From the NCBI GenBank assembly GCA_949752795.1, contig CATKHW010000061.1, forward strand, positions 2,666,001-2,730,000: a stretch of DNA of 64,000 nucleotides. Reading direction: 5' to 3'. Made by a program: the position numbers and the translations under genes. The first letter of the stretch is position 1. Each line of letters opens with the position of its first letter. This document shows positions 38,702-52,610 of the stretch, in pieces. The notes beneath the pieces were generated by a model that saw only the letters and a program-made list of their open reading frames with translations, ran no database searches and was not told the DNA's origin. Origin of the DNA: Hyperoodon ampullatus (taxonomy: Eukaryota; Chordata; Mammalia; Artiodactyla; Ziphiidae).

Positions 38702-40440
38702 CTGGGAAATTCTTTACAATTCCTTCAGGGTCTCTGATGAAACCTGGAATGACCCTACCTACAACGACAGCTGGATGTGGCATAAGGCTGGACACTTGGG
38801 ACTGAGAGAATTGTTGAGATTGGGTGAGCAAATGCAGTCCCTTTAAAGCAATAATTCATGGCACCCATTCCATGGGTCCCAACTCTCCAGGTTGAAGGGA
38901 ATACTACTACAGTTATAACATGTACAGGAAACCTAGAGAACGGACACACTGTGAATACAAATGGTTTCTAAAACTCAACGAATAGTCCCTCTCCTGGTGC
39001 TTCGGTTTGACTTTCCATCTGCTTTACTATCAACCTCCCAACTTGGAGAGACAGCCCCTTTAACCTCCTGGTTCGCACAGTTTTCCAATTTGGCAGAGGA
39101 TGAAAGGGAAGAGGAAGAACCAATGAGAGAGTAGCTGTTAGGCATTTGGACGGGCACATATCACTCTAACTTCCCGGCAGGAAGAAGAATTAACCAGAGT
39201 CTCAGCCACCCTCCGGGAACCAGCATAGGTCCTGAACCAAAATTTTGGACTTGCGGTCAGCTCACAAAAAACGAGTTGAAAATTGGAGCTCAGGGGCACA
39301 GCTATTCACAAACTGGCACAGTAATAAAGGACAACTATCGTCCAAAAATCTGTCGAGGGAAGGGAACGAGGCAGACTTGAAAGCGAGGCAGAATAGCAGG
39401 AAACAGATTTCAAGAGGTACGTTGGAATCGCCTTTAAAGCACAGGAAGAGGGGCACAACTTCGACAATGATGCACTTGGCCAAAAAGGGCGTATGCGTTT
39501 TCTCCTGAATATATTCAGGAGAAAACGCATACGCCCTTTTTGGCCAAGCAAGCAAGCGGGCAATGCAAATCTGCACTACAAAGAAGTATCACTTCCCACC
39601 GGTTAAAAGGGACATCCACAAAATATGTAAAAACCAGAAAGGCAAGACAGGCCCTGGAGAACAGGGAGCCTTGTTATGCTGATGGGCGGGATGTAAATTG
39701 CCAACTGCCTCTCTGGAGGAGTGCATTGTGTTCCGTAAAACAAGTAAACAACAGAGCTACAGAGCCAAGGCCACTTCCAGTCTAGGGAATATACCTTGGG
39801 AATACTGAAAATCAATAAGACAGAGCCACCCCAAAATTTAGGGCTGCACTGCTTACAAGGACCTCAACTTGGGTACACATTAAATATCCCAGGAAATATA
39901 AAAATGGTTCAAAAAATTGTGGTACTTATGTACGATGGAATAACCCTCAGCCATGAAATCAATGTCATAAGACCAGTAGCAGCAAAATGGGTGGATTCAG
40001 GTACGATGATTCTAAGTGAAATAAGTCACACAGAAAAAGAAACTTATCATAAGATATCACTTATGAAGATCCTGTAAACATGGCTACACTTGAACTGAGT
40101 TAGGAAAGAGAACAGTGTCTCACATTTAGAAAACACTCTTATGCCTGCTTAAGGGGGAAGGAGAGGTGCGGTGATGCATAAAACCAGAGTTAGATATAAG
40201 CACAGGTACCGTTCCAAAAACCAACTATGGAATAGACAACACCTACACCTTCCTCAGTGAAAGGGACTCAAAACCCCATATTTCCCGCAGAGGAATATAT
40301 CTGACTAGTAAGAATCTTAAAACCTATGTATTCATATGTCTCCATAAGAGAATCAAGTGTGTCTAGACTGGCATAAACATGGCAGCGAAAATCAGCTCAA
40401 ACCCACTATAAACAGTAATTTCAAAAACAAAACAGAAAAA
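38702..40440 (+). repeat. Satellite unit 23, class IV start on class gamma body
   Basis: 1,739 bp. Perfect palindrome 39475-39548. ORF2 end 39796-40077. Almost identical to unit 21, including the same class IV to gamma switch, so the hybrid was duplicated after it formed. Confidence 0.95.
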
Positions 40441-42179
40441 CTGGGAAATTCTTTACAATTCCTTCAGGGTCTCTGATGAAACCTAGAATGACCCTATCTA
40501 CAATGACAGCTGGATGTGGCATAAGGAGGGACACTTGGTCCTGAGAGGATTGGTGAGATTGGGTGAGCAAATGCAGACCCTTTAAAGCACAAATGCCTGG
40601 CACCCATTCCATGGGTCCCAACTCTCCAGGTTGAAGGGAATATTACTACAGCTATACCAAGTATGGGAAACCAAGTGAACAGACCCACTGTGAATACGAA
40701 AGGTTTCTAAAACTCAACAAATTGTCCCTTTCCTGGTGCTCCGGTTTGACTTTCCATCTGCTTTACTATCAATCTCCCAAATAGGAGAGACAGCCCCTTT
40801 AACCACCTGGTTCGCACAGGTTTCCAATTTGGCAGAGGAGGAAAGGGAAGAGGGAGAACCAATGAGACAGTAGCTGTTAGGCATTTGGACGGGCACATAT
40901 CACTCTAACTTCCCGGCAGGAAGAAGAATTAACCAAAGTCTCAGCCACCCACCGGGAACCAGCATAGGACCTGAACCAAAATTTTGGACTTGCGGTCAGC
41001 TCACCAAAAACGAGTTGAAAAATGGAGCTCAGGGGCACAGCTATTCACAAACTGGCACAGTAATAAAGGACAACTATTGTCCAAAAATCTGTTGACGGAA
41101 GGCAACTAGGCAGACTTGAAAGCGAGGCAGAATAGCAGGAAACAGATTTCAAGAGGTACGTTGGAATCGCCTTTAAAGCACAGGAAGAGGGGCACAACTT
41201 CGACAATGATGCACTTGGCCAATAAGGGCGTATGCGTTTTCTCCTGAATATATTCAGGAGAAAACACATACGCCCTTATTGGCCAAGCAAGCAAGCGGGC
41301 AATGCAAATCTGCACTACAAAGAAGTATCACTTCCCACCGGTCAAAAGGGACATCCACAAAATGTGTAAAAACCAGAAAGGCAAGACAGGCCCTGGAGAA
41401 CAGGGAGCCTTGTTATGCTGATGGGCGGGATGTAAATTGCCAACTGCCTCTCTGGAGGAGTGCATTGTGTTCCCTAAAACAAGTAAACAACAGAGCTACA
41501 GAGCCAAGGGCACTTCCAGTCTAGGGAATATACCTTGGGAAAACTGAAAATCAATAAGACAGAGCCACCCCAAAATTTAGGGCTGCACTGCTTACAAGGA
41601 CCTCAACTTGGGTACACCTTATATATCCCAGGAAATATAAAAATGGTTCAAAAAATTGTGGTACTTACGTACCATGGAATATCCCACAGCCATGAAATCA
41701 ATGTCATAAGACCAGTAGCAGCAAAATGGGTGGATTCAGGTACGATGATTCTAAGTGAAATAAGTCACACAGAAAAAGAAACTTATCATAAAATGTCACT
41801 TATGACGATCCTGTAAACATGGCCACACTTGAACTGAGTTAGGAAAGAGAACAGTGTCTCACATTTAGAAAACACTCTTATGCCTGCTTAAAGGGGAAGG
41901 AGAGGTGGGGTGATGCATAAAACCAGAGTTTGATATAAGCACAGGTACCGTTCCAAAAACCAACTATGGAATAGACAAGACCTACACCTTCCTCAGTGAA
42001 AGGGACTCAAAACTCCATATTTCCCGCAGAGGAATATATCTGACTAGTAAGAATCTTAAAACCTATGTATTGATATGCCTCCGTAAGGGAATCAAGTGTG
42101 TCTACACAGGAATAAACATGGCAGCGAGAATCAGCTCAAACCCACTATAAAAAGGAATTTCAAAAACAAAACAAAAAAA
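40441..42179 (+). repeat. Satellite unit 24, class delta, palindrome with paired change
   Basis: 1,739 bp. The palindrome at 41214-41287 has a matched change in both arms (see separate entry) plus the class delta mismatch. ORF2 end 41535-41816. Matches unit 31 at an offset of 12,170 bp (seven units). Confidence 0.95.
41214..41287. repeat. Palindrome copy with symmetric substitution in both arms
   Basis: The left arm reads CCAATAAGGG and the right arm CCCTTATTGG, where all other copies with intact arms have CCAAAAAGGG and CCCTTTTTGG. The changed bases, t41223 and a41278, are exact mirror positions, so pairing is kept. The class-specific right-arm change (ACACATACG) is not matched in the left arm. 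Unit 31 has the right-arm change alone; unit 19 of the same class has neither. Confidence 0.93.
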
Positions 42180-43918
42180 CTGGGAAATTCTTTACAATTC
42201 CTTCAGGGTCTCTGATGAAACCTGGAATGACCCTATCTACAACGACAGCTGGATGTGGCATAAGGAGGGACACTTCGGACTGAGATGATTGGTGAGATTG
42301 GGTGAGCAAATGCAGACCCTTTAAATCACAAAAGCCTGGCACCCATTCCATGGGTCCCAACTCTCCAGGTTGAAGGGAATATTACTACAGCTATAACAAG
42401 TATGGGAAACCAAGAGAACAGACCCACTGTGAATACGAAAGGTTTCTAAAACTCAACAAATAGTCCCTCTCCTGGTGCTCCGGTTTCACTTTCCATTTGC
42501 TTTACTATCAATCTGCCAAATAGGAGAGACAGCCCCTTTAACCACCTGGTTCGCACAGGTTTCCAATTTGGCAGAGGATGAAAGGGAAGAGGGAGAACCA
42601 ATGAGAGAGTAGCCGTTAGGCATTTGGACGGGCACATATCACTCTAACTTCCCGGCAGGAAGAAGAATTAACCAAAGTCTCAGCCACCCTCCGGGAACCA
42701 GCATAGGTCCTGAACCAAAATTTTGGGCTTGCGGTCAGCTCACAAAAAACGAGTTGAAAATTGGAGCTCAGGGGCACATCTATTCACAAACTGGCAGAGT
42801 AATAAAGGACAACTCTTGTCCAAAAATCTGTTAAGGGAAGGCAACTAGGCAGACTTGAAAGCGAGGCAGAATAGCAGGAAACAGATTTCAAGAGGTACGT
42901 TGGAATCGCCTTTAAAGCACAGGAAGAGGGGCACAACTTCGACAATGATGCACTTGGCCAAAAAGGGCGTGTGGGTTTTCTCCTGAATATATTCAGGAGA
43001 AAACGCATACGCCCTTTTTGGCCAAGCAAGCAAGCGGGCAATGCAAATCTGCACTACAAAGAAGTATCACTTCCCACCGGTCAAAAGGGACATCCACAAA
43101 ATGTGTAAAAACCAGAAAGGCAAGACAGGCCCTGGAGAACAGGGAGCCTTGTTATGCTGATGGGCGGGATGTAAATTGCCAAGTGCCTCTCTGGAAGAGT
43201 GCATTGTGTTCCCTAAAACAAGTAAACAACAGAGCTACAGAGCCAAGGGCACTTCCAGTCTAGGGAATATACCTTGGGAAAACTGAAAATCAATAAGACA
43301 GAGCCACCCCAAAATTTAGGGCTGCACTGCTTACAAGGACCTCAACTTGGGTACACCTTAAATATCCCAGGAAATATAAAAATGGTTCAAGAAATTGTGG
43401 TACTTACGTACGATGGAATATCCCTCAGCCATGAAATCAATGTCATAAGACCAGTAGCAGCAAAATGGGTGGATTCAGGTACGATGATTCTAAGTGAAAT
43501 AAGTCACACAGAAAAAGAATCTTATCATAAGATATCACTTATGAAGATCCTGTAAACATGGCTACACTTGAACTGAGTTAGGAAAGAGAACAGTGTCTCA
43601 CATTTAGAAAACACTCTTATGCCTGCTTAAGGGGGAAGGAGAGGTGGGGTGATGCATAAAACAAGAGTTTGATATAAGCACATGTACCGTTCCAAAAACC
43701 AACTCTGGAATAGACAAGACCTACACCTTCTTCAGTCAAAGGGACTCAAAACCCCATATTTCCCACAGAGGAATATATCTGACTAGTAAGAATTTTATAA
43801 CCTATGTATTGATATGTCTGTGTAAGGGAATCAAGTGTGTCTAGACTGGCATAAACATGGCAGCGAGAATCAGCTCAAACCCACTATAAAAAGGAATTTC
43901 AAAAACAAAACAAAAAAA
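42180..43918 (+). repeat. Satellite unit 25, class epsilon
   Basis: 1,739 bp. Palindrome 42953-43026 with the two epsilon left-arm changes. ORF2 end 43274-43555. The 3' UTR has the private pair AAACAAGAGTTT and AACTCTGGAATAG shared with unit 32. Confidence 0.95.
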
Positions 43919-45656
43919 CTGGGAAATTCTTTACAATTCCTTCAGGGTCTCTGATGAAACCTGGAATGAACCTATCTACAATGACAGCTGGATGTGGCAT
44001 AAGGCTGGACACTTGGGCCTGAGAGGATTGGTGCGATTGGGTAAGCAAATGCAGACCCTTTAAAGCACAAATGCCTGGCACCGATTCCACAGGTCCCAAC
44101 TCTCCAGGTTGAAGGGAATATTACTACAGCTATAACATGTATGGGAAACCTAGAGAACGGACACACTGTGAATACGAAAGGTTTCTAAAACTCAACGAAT
44201 AGTCCATCTCCTGATGCTCCGGTTTGACTTTCCATCTGCTTTACTATCAATCTCCCAACTTGGAGAGACAGCCCCTTTAACCTCCTGGTTCACACAGGTT
44301 TCCAATTTGGCAGAGGATGAAACGTAAGAGGGAGAACCAATGAGAGAGTAGCTGTTAGGCATTTGGACGGGCACATATCACTCTAACTTCCCAGCAGGAA
44401 GAAGAATTAACAAAAGTCTCAGCACCCCACCGGGAACCAGCATAGTTCCTGAACCAAAATTTTGGACTTGCGATCAGCTCACAAAAAAAGAGTTGAAAAA
44501 TGGAGCTCAAGGGCACAGCAATTCACAAACTGGCAGAATAATAAAGGACAACTATCATCCAAAAATCTGTTAAGGGAAGGCAACGAGGCGGACTTGAAAG
44601 CGAGGCAGAATAGCAGGAAACAGATTTCAAGAGATACGTTGGAATCGCCTTTAAAGCACAGGAAGAGGGGCACAACTTCGACAATGATGCACTTGGCCAA
44701 AAAGGGCGTATGCGTTTTCTCCTGAATATATTCAGGAGAAAACGCATACGCCCTTTTTGGCCAAGCAAGCAAGCTGGCAATGCAAATCTGCACTACAAAG
44801 AAGTATCACTTCCCACATGTCAAAAGGGATATCCACAAAATGTGTAAAAACCAGAAAAGCAAGACAGGCCCTGGAGAACAGGGAGCCTTGTTATGCTGAT
44901 GGGCGGGATGTAAATTGCCAACTGCCTCTCTGGAGAAGTGAATTGTGTTCCCTAAAACAAGTAAACAACAGAGCTACAGAGCCAAGTGCACTTCCAGTCT
45001 AGGGAATGTACCTTGGGAATACTGAAAATCAATAAGACGAGCCACCCCAAAATTTAGGGCTGCACTGCTTACAAGGACCTCAACTTGGGTACACATTAAA
45101 TATCCCAGGAAATATAAAAATGGTTCAAAAAATTGTGGTACTTATGTACGACGGAATAACCCTCAGCCATGAAATCAATGTCATAAGACCAGTAGCAGCA
45201 AAATGGGTGGATTCAGGTACGATGATTCTAAGTGAAATAAGTCACACAGAAAAAGAAACTTATCATAAGATATCACTTATGAAGATCCTGTAAACATGGC
45301 TACACTTGAACTGAGTTAGGAAAGAGAACAGTGTCTCACATTTAGAAAACACTCTTATGCCTGCTTAAGGGGGAAGGAGAGGTGCGGTGATGCATAAAAC
45401 CAGAGTTAGATATAAGCACAGGTACCGTTCCAAAAACCAACTATGGAATAGACAACACCTACACCTTCCTCAGTGAAAGGGACTCAAAACCCCATATTTC
45501 CCGCAGAGGAATATATCTGACTAGTAAGAATCTTAAAACCTATGTATTCATATGTCTCCATAAGAGAATCAAGTGTGTCTAGACTGGCATAAACATGGCA
45601 GCCAAAATCAGCTCAAACCCACTATAAAAAGGAATTTCAAAAACAAAACAGAAAAA
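43919..45656 (+). repeat. Satellite unit 26, zeta left half, gamma right half
   Basis: 1,738 bp. The left half (CACCGATTCC, GAAACGTAAGAGG) matches unit 33. Perfect palindrome 44692-44765. From about 45007 it is class gamma (GGGAATACTG, TTATGTACGACGG). A single-base deletion near 45038 breaks the ORF2 end. Confidence 0.93.
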
Positions 45657-47395
45657 CTGGGAAATTCTTTACAATTCCTTCAGGGTCTCTGATGAAACCT
45701 AGAATGACCCTATCTACAATGACAGCTGGATGTGGCATAAGGAGGGACACTTGGTCCTGAGAGGATTGGTGAGATTGGGTGAGCAAATGCAGACCCTTTA
45801 AAGCACAAATGCCTGGCACCCATTCCATGGGTCCCAACTCTCCAGGTTGAAGGGAATATTACTACAGCTATAACAAGTATGGGAAACCAAGAGAACAGAC
45901 CCACTGTGAATACGAAAGGTTTCTAAAACTCAACAAATTGTCCCTTTCCTGGTGCTCCGGTTTGACTTTCCATCTGCTTTACTATCAATCTCCCAAATAG
46001 GAGAGACAGCCCCTTTAACCACCTGGTTCGCACAGGTTTCCAATTTGGCAGAGGAGGAAAGGGAAGAGGGAGAACCAATGAGACAGTAGCTGTAAGGCAT
46101 TTGGACGGGCACATATCACTCTAACTTCCCGGCAGGAAGAAGAATTAACCAAAGTCTCAGCCACCCACCGGGAACCAGCATAGGTCCTGAACCAAAATTT
46201 TGGACTTGCAGTCAGCTCACCAAAAACGAGTTGAAAAATGGAGCTCAGGGGCACAGCTATTCACAAACTGGCAGAGTAATAAAGGACAACTATTGTCCAA
46301 AAATCTGTTAACGGAAGGCAACTAGGCAGACTTGAAAGCGAGGCAGAATAGCAGGAAACAGGTTTCAAGAGGTACGTTGGAATCCCCTTTAAAGCAGAGG
46401 AAGAGGGGCACAACTTCGACAATGATGCACTTGGCCAAAAAGGGCGTATGCGTTTTCTCCTGAATATATTCAGGAGAAAACGCATACGCCCTTTTTGGCC
46501 AAGCAAGCAAGCGGGCAATGCAAATCTGCACTACAAAGAAGTATCACTTCCCACCGGTTAAAAGGGACATCCACAAAATATGTAAAAACCAGAAAGGCAA
46601 GACAGGCCCTGGAGAACAGGGAGCCTTGTTATGCTGATGGGCGGGATGTAAATTGCCAACTGCCTCTCTGGAGGAGTGCATTGTGTTCCCTATAACAAGT
46701 AAACAACAGAGCTACAGAGCCAAGGGCACTTCCAGTCTAGGGAATATACATTGGGAAAACTGAAAATCAATAAGAGAGACCGATCCCAAAATTTAGGGCT
46801 GCACTGCTTACAAGGACCTCAACTTGGGTACACCTTAAATATCCCAGGAAATATAAAAATGGTTCAAAAAATTGTGGTACTTACGTACGATGGATTATCC
46901 CTCAGCCATGAAATCAATGTCATAAGACCAGTAGCAGCAAAATGGGTGGATTCAGGTACGATGATTCTAAGTGAAATAAGTCACACAGAAAAAGAAACTT
47001 ATCATAACATATCACTTAAGAAGATCCTGTAAACATGGCTACACTTGAACTGAGTTAGGAAAGAGAACAGTGTCTCACATTTAGAAAGCACTCTTATGCC
47101 TGCTTAAGGGGGAAGGAGAGGTGGGGTGATGCATGAAACCAGAGTTTGATATAAGCACAGGTACCGTTCCAAAAACCAACTATGGAATAGACAAGACCTA
47201 CACCTTCTTCAGTGAAAGGGACTCAAAAGCCCATATTTCCTGGAGAGGAATATATCTGACTAGTAATAATTTTAAAACCTATGTATTGATATGTCTCTGT
47301 AAGGGAATCAAGTGTGTCTAGACTGGCATAAACATGGCAGCGAGAATCAGCTCAAACCCACTATAAAAAGGAATTTCAAAAACAAAACAAAAAAA
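45657..47395 (+). repeat. Satellite unit 27, delta left half, private right half
   Basis: 1,739 bp. Perfect palindrome 46430-46503. ORF2 end 46751-47032 with private residues NKRDRSQ. The 3' UTR from about 47116 matches the end of unit 15 (TTTCCTGGAGAGG), where the 12-unit match begins. Confidence 0.94.
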
Positions 47396-49132
47396 CTGGG
47401 AAATTCTTTACAATTCCTTCAGGGTCTCTGATGAATCCTGGAATGACCGTATCTACAATGACAGCTGGATGTGGCATAAGGCTGGACACTTGGGACTGAG
47501 AGGATTGGTGCGATTGGGTGAGCAAATGGAGACCCTTTAAAGCACAAATGCCTGGCACCCATTCCATGGGTCCCAACTCTCCAGGTTGAAGGGAATATTA
47601 CTACAGCTATACATGTATGGGAAACCTAGAGAACGGACCCACTGTGAATACCAAAGGTTTCTAAATTCAACGAATAGTCCCTCTCCTGGTGCTCCGGTTT
47701 CACTTTCCATCTGCTTTACTATTAATCTTCCAAGTTGGAGAGACAACCCCTTTAACCTGCTGGTTCGCACAGGTTTCCAATTTGGCTGAGAATGAAAGGG
47801 AAGAGGAAGAACCAATGAGAGAGTAGCTGTTAGGCATTTGGACGGGCACATATCACTCTAACTTCCCGGCAGGAAGAAGAATTAACCAAAGTCTCAGCCA
47901 CCCTCCGGGAACCAGCATAGGTTCTGAACCAAAATTTTGGACTTGCGGTCAGCTCACAAAAAACGAGTTGAAAATTGGAGCTCAGGGGCACAGCTATTCA
48001 CAAACTGGCACAGTAATAAAGGACAACTATCGTCCAAAAATCTGTTGACGGAAGGCAACTAGGCAGACTTGAAAGCGAGGCAGAATAGCAGGAAACAGAT
48101 TTCAAGAGGTACGTTGGAATCGCCTTTAAAGCACAGGAAGAGGGGCACAACTTCGACAATGATGCACTTGGCCAAAAAGGGCGTATGCGTTTTCTCCTGA
48201 ATATATTCAGTCGAAAACGCATACGACATTTTTGGCCAAGCAAGCAAGCGGCCAATGCAAATCTGCACTACAAAGAAGTATCACTTCCCACCGGTCAAAA
48301 GGGACATCCACAAAATGTGTAAAAACCAGAAAAGCAAGAAAGGCCCTGGAGAACAGGGAGCCTTGTTATGCTGATGGTCGAGATGTAAATTGCCAAGTGC
48401 CTATCTGGAGGAGTGCATTGTGTTCCCTAAAACAAGTAAACAACAGAGCTACAGAGCCAAGGGCACTTCCAGTCTAGGGAATATACCTTGGGAAAACTGA
48501 AAATCAATTAAACAGAGCCACCCCAAAATTTAGGGCTGCACTGCTTACAAGGACCTCAACTTGGGTACACCTTAAATATCCCAGGAAATATAAAAATGGT
48601 TCAAAAAATTGTGGTACTTACGTACGATGGAATATCCGTCAGCCATGAAATCAATGTCATAAGACCAGTAGCAGCAAAATGGGTGGATTCAGGTACGATG
48701 ATTCTAGGTGAAATAAGTCACAGAGAAAAAGAAACTTATCATAAGATATCACTTATGAAGATCCTGTAAACATGGCTACACTTGAACTGAGTTAGGAAAG
48801 AGAACAGTGTCTCACATTTAGAAAACACTCTTATGCCTACTTAAGGGTGAAGGAGAGGTGGGGTGATGCATAAAACCAGAGTTTGATATAAGCACAGGTA
48901 CCGTTCCAAAAACCAACTATGGAATAGACAAGACCTACACCTTCCTCAGTGAAAGGGACTCAAAACCCCATATTTCCCGCAGAGGAATATATCTGACTAG
49001 TAAGAATCTTAAAACCTATGTATTGATATGTCTCCGTAAGGGAATCAAGTGTGTCTAGACTGGCATAAACATGGCAGCGAGAATCAGCTCAAACCCACTA
49101 TAAAAAGGAATTTCAAAAACAAAACAAAAAAA
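47396..49132 (+). repeat. Satellite unit 28, class alpha
   Basis: 1,737 bp. The palindrome at 48167-48240 has the same four right-arm changes as unit 16. The ORF2 end is cut short by a TAA near 48508 (AATCAATTAAAC). The right half starts with CAAGTGCC, typical of classes delta and epsilon, then returns to alpha. Confidence 0.94.
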
Positions 49133-50871
49133 CTGGGAAATTCTTTACAATTCCTTCAGGGTCTTTGATGAAACCTGGAATGACCCTATCTACAACGACA
49201 GCTGGATGTGGCATAAGGCTGGACACTTGGGACTGAGACGATTGGTGAGATTGGGTGAGCAAATGCAGACCCTTTAAAGCACAAATGCCTGGCACCCATT
49301 CCATGGGTCCGAACACTCCAGGTTGAAGGGAATATTACTACAGCTATACCATGTATGGGAAACCTAGAGAACGGACCCACTGTGAATACGAAAGGTTTCT
49401 AAAACTCAACGAATAGTCCCTCTCCTGGTGCTCCGGTTTGACTTTCCATCTGCTTTACTATCAATCTCCCAACTTGGAGAGACAGCCCCTTTAACCTCCT
49501 GGTTCGCACAGGTTTCCAATTTGGCAGAGGATGAAAGGGAAGAGGGAGAACCAATGAGAGAGTAGCTGTTAGGCATTTGGACGGGCACATATCACTCTAA
49601 CTTCCCAGCATGAAGAAGAATTAACCAAAGTCTCAGCCCCCCACCGAGAACCAGCATAGGTCCTGAACCAAAATTTTGGACTTGCGGTCAGCTCACAAAA
49701 AACGAGTTAAGAAATGGAGCTCAGGGGCACAGCAATTCACAAACTGGCAGAGTAATAGAGGACAACTATCATCCAAAAATATGTTAAGGGAAGGCAACGA
49801 GGCGGACTTGAAAGTGAGGCAGAATAGCAGGAAACAGATTTCAAGAGGTACGTTGGAATTGCCTTTAAAGCACAGGAAGAGGGGCACAACTTCGACATTG
49901 ATGCACTTGGCCAAAAAGGGCGTATGCGTTTTCTCCTGAATATATTCAGGAAAAAACGCATACGCCCTTTTTGGCCAAGCAAGCAAGCGGGCAATGCAAA
50001 TCTGCACTACAAAGAAGTATCACTTCCCACCGGTCATAAGGGACATCCACAAAATGTCTAAAAACCAGAAAGGCTAGACAGGCCCTGGAGAACAGGGAGC
50101 CTTGTTATGCTGATGGGCGGGATGTAAATTGCCAACTGCCTCTCTGGAGGAGTACATTGTGTTCCCTAAAACAAGTAAACAACAGAGCTACAGAGGCAAG
50201 GGCACTTCCAGTCTAGGGAATACACCTTGAGAAAACTGAAAATCAATAAGACAGAGCCACCCCAAAATTTAGGGCTGCACTGCTTAAAAGGACCTCTACT
50301 TCGGTACACCTTAAATATCCCAGGAAATATAAAAATGGTTCAAAAAATTGTGGTACTTACGTACGATGGAATATCCCTCAGCCATGAAATCAATGTCATA
50401 AGACCAGGAGCAGCAAAATGGGTGGATTCAGGTACGATGATTCTAAGTGAAATAAGTCACACAGAAAAAGAAACTTATCATAAGATATCACTTATGAAGA
50501 TCCTGTAAACATGGCTACACTTGAACTGAGTTAGGAAAGAGAAGAGTGTCTCACATTTAGAAAACACTCTTATGTCTGCTTAAGGGGGAAGGAGAGGTGG
50601 GGTGATGCATAAAACCAGAGTTTGATATAAGCACAGGTACCGTTCCAAAAACCATCTATGGAATAGACAAGACGTACACCTTCCTCAGTGAAAGGGACAC
50701 AAAACCCCATATTTCCCGCAGAGGAATATATCTTACTACTAAGAATCTTAAAACCTATGTATTGATATGTCTTCGTAAGGGAATCAAGTGTGTCTAGACT
50801 GGCATAAACATGGCAGCGAGAATCAGCTCAAACCCACTATAAAAAGGAATTTCAAAAACCAAACAAAAAAA
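49133..50871 (+). repeat. Satellite unit 29, class beta
   Basis: 1,739 bp. The palindrome at 49906-49979 lacks the left-arm mismatch of units 14 and 17 and has its own right-arm mismatch (CAGGAAAAAACG). ORF2 end 50227-50508. Confidence 0.95.
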
Positions 50872-52610
50872 CTGGGAAATTCTTTACAATTCCTTCAGGG
50901 TCTTTGATGAAACCTGGAATGACCCTATGTACAACGACAGCTGGATGTGGCATAAGGCTGGACACTTGGGACTGAGAGGATTGGTGAGATTGGGTGAGCA
51001 AATGCAGACCCTTTAAAACACAAATGCCTGGCACCCATTCCATGGGTCCGAGCTCTCCAGGTTGAAGGGAATATTACTACAGCTATACCATGTATGGGAA
51101 ACATAGAGAACGGACCCACTGTGAATACGAAAGGTTTTTAAAACTCAACGAATAGTCCCTCTCCTGGTGCTCCGGTTTGACTTTCCATCTGCTTTACTAT
51201 CAATCTCCCAACTTGGAGAGACAGCCCCTTTAACGTCCTGGTTCGCACAGTTTTCCAATTTGGCAGAGGATGAAAGGGAAGAGGAAGAACCAATGAGAGA
51301 GTAGCTGTTAGGCATTTGGACGGGCACATATCACTCTAACTTCCCGGCAGGAAGAAGAATTAACCAAAGTCTCAGCCACCCTCCGGGAACCAGCATAGGT
51401 CCTGAACCAAAATTTTGGACTTGCGGTCAGCTCACAAAAAACGAGTTGAAAATTGGAGCTCAGGGGCACAGCTATTCACAAACTGGCACAGTAATAAAGG
51501 ACAACTATCGTCCAAAAATCTGTCGAGGGAAGGCAACTAGGCAGACTTGAAAGCGAGGCAGAATAGCAGGAAACAGATTTCAAGAGGTACGTTGGAATCG
51601 CCTTTAAAGCACAGGAAGAGGGGCACAACTTCGACAATGATGCACTTGGCCAAAAAGGGCGTATGCGTTTTCTCCTGAATATATTCAGGAGAAAACGCAT
51701 ACGCCCTTTTTGGCCAAGCAAGCAAGCGGGCAATGCAAATCTGCACTACAAAGAAGTATCACTTCCCACCGGTTAAAAGGGACATCCACAGAATATGTAA
51801 AAACCAGAAAGGCAAGACAGGCCCTGGAGAACAGGGAGCCTTGTTATGCTGATGGGCGGGATGTAAATTGCCAACTGCCTCTCTGGAGGAGTGCATTGTG
51901 TTCCGTAAAACAAGTAAACAACAGAGCTACAGAGCCAAGGCCACTTCCAGTCTAGGGAATATACCTTGGGAATACTGAAAATCAATAAGACAGAGCCACC
52001 CCAAAATTTAGGGCTGCACTGCTTACAAGGACCTCAACTTGGGTACACATTAAATATCCCAGGAAATATAAAAATGGTTCAAAAAATTGTGGTACTTATG
52101 TACGATGGAATAACCCTCAGCCATGAAATCAATGTCATAAGACCAGTAGCAGCAAAATGGGTGGATTCAGGTACGATGATTCTAAGTGAAATAAGTCACA
52201 CAGAAAAAGAAACTTATCATAAGATATCACTTATGAAGATCCTGTAAACATGGCTACACTTGAACTGAGTTAGGAAAGAGAACAGTGTCTCACATTTAGA
52301 AAACACTCTTATGCCTGCTTAAGGGGGAAGGAGAGGTGCGGTGATGCATAAAACCAGAGTTAGATATAAGCACAGGTACCGTTCCAAAAACCAACTATGG
52401 AATAGACAACACCTACACCTTCCTCAGTGAAAGGGACTCAAAACCCCATATTTCCCGCAGAGGAATATATCTGACTAGTAAGAATCTTAAAACCTATGTA
52501 TTCATATGTCTCCATAAGAGAATCAAGTGTGTCTAGACTGGCATAAACATGGCAGCCAAAATCAGCTCAAACCCACTATAAAAAGGAATTTCAAAAACAA
52601 AACAGAAAAA
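50872..52610 (+). repeat. Satellite unit 30, class gamma
   Basis: 1,739 bp. Perfect palindrome 51645-51718. ORF2 end 51966-52247. Carries GTCGAGGGAAGGCAACTAGG near 51532, a blend of gamma (GTCGAGGG) and delta/alpha (GGCAACTAGG) variants just before the palindrome. Confidence 0.95.

Larger units (their letters stand above)
34258..41213 (+). repeat. Two-unit duplication, 3,478-bp offset
   Basis: 34258-37735 and 37736-41213 are two copies of the same series: epsilon right half, class IV/gamma hybrid unit, delta left half. Shared hybrid breakpoints show the duplication came after the hybrid was made. A few differences remain, for example CAAGTGCC against CAACTGCC after the palindrome. Confidence 0.85.
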
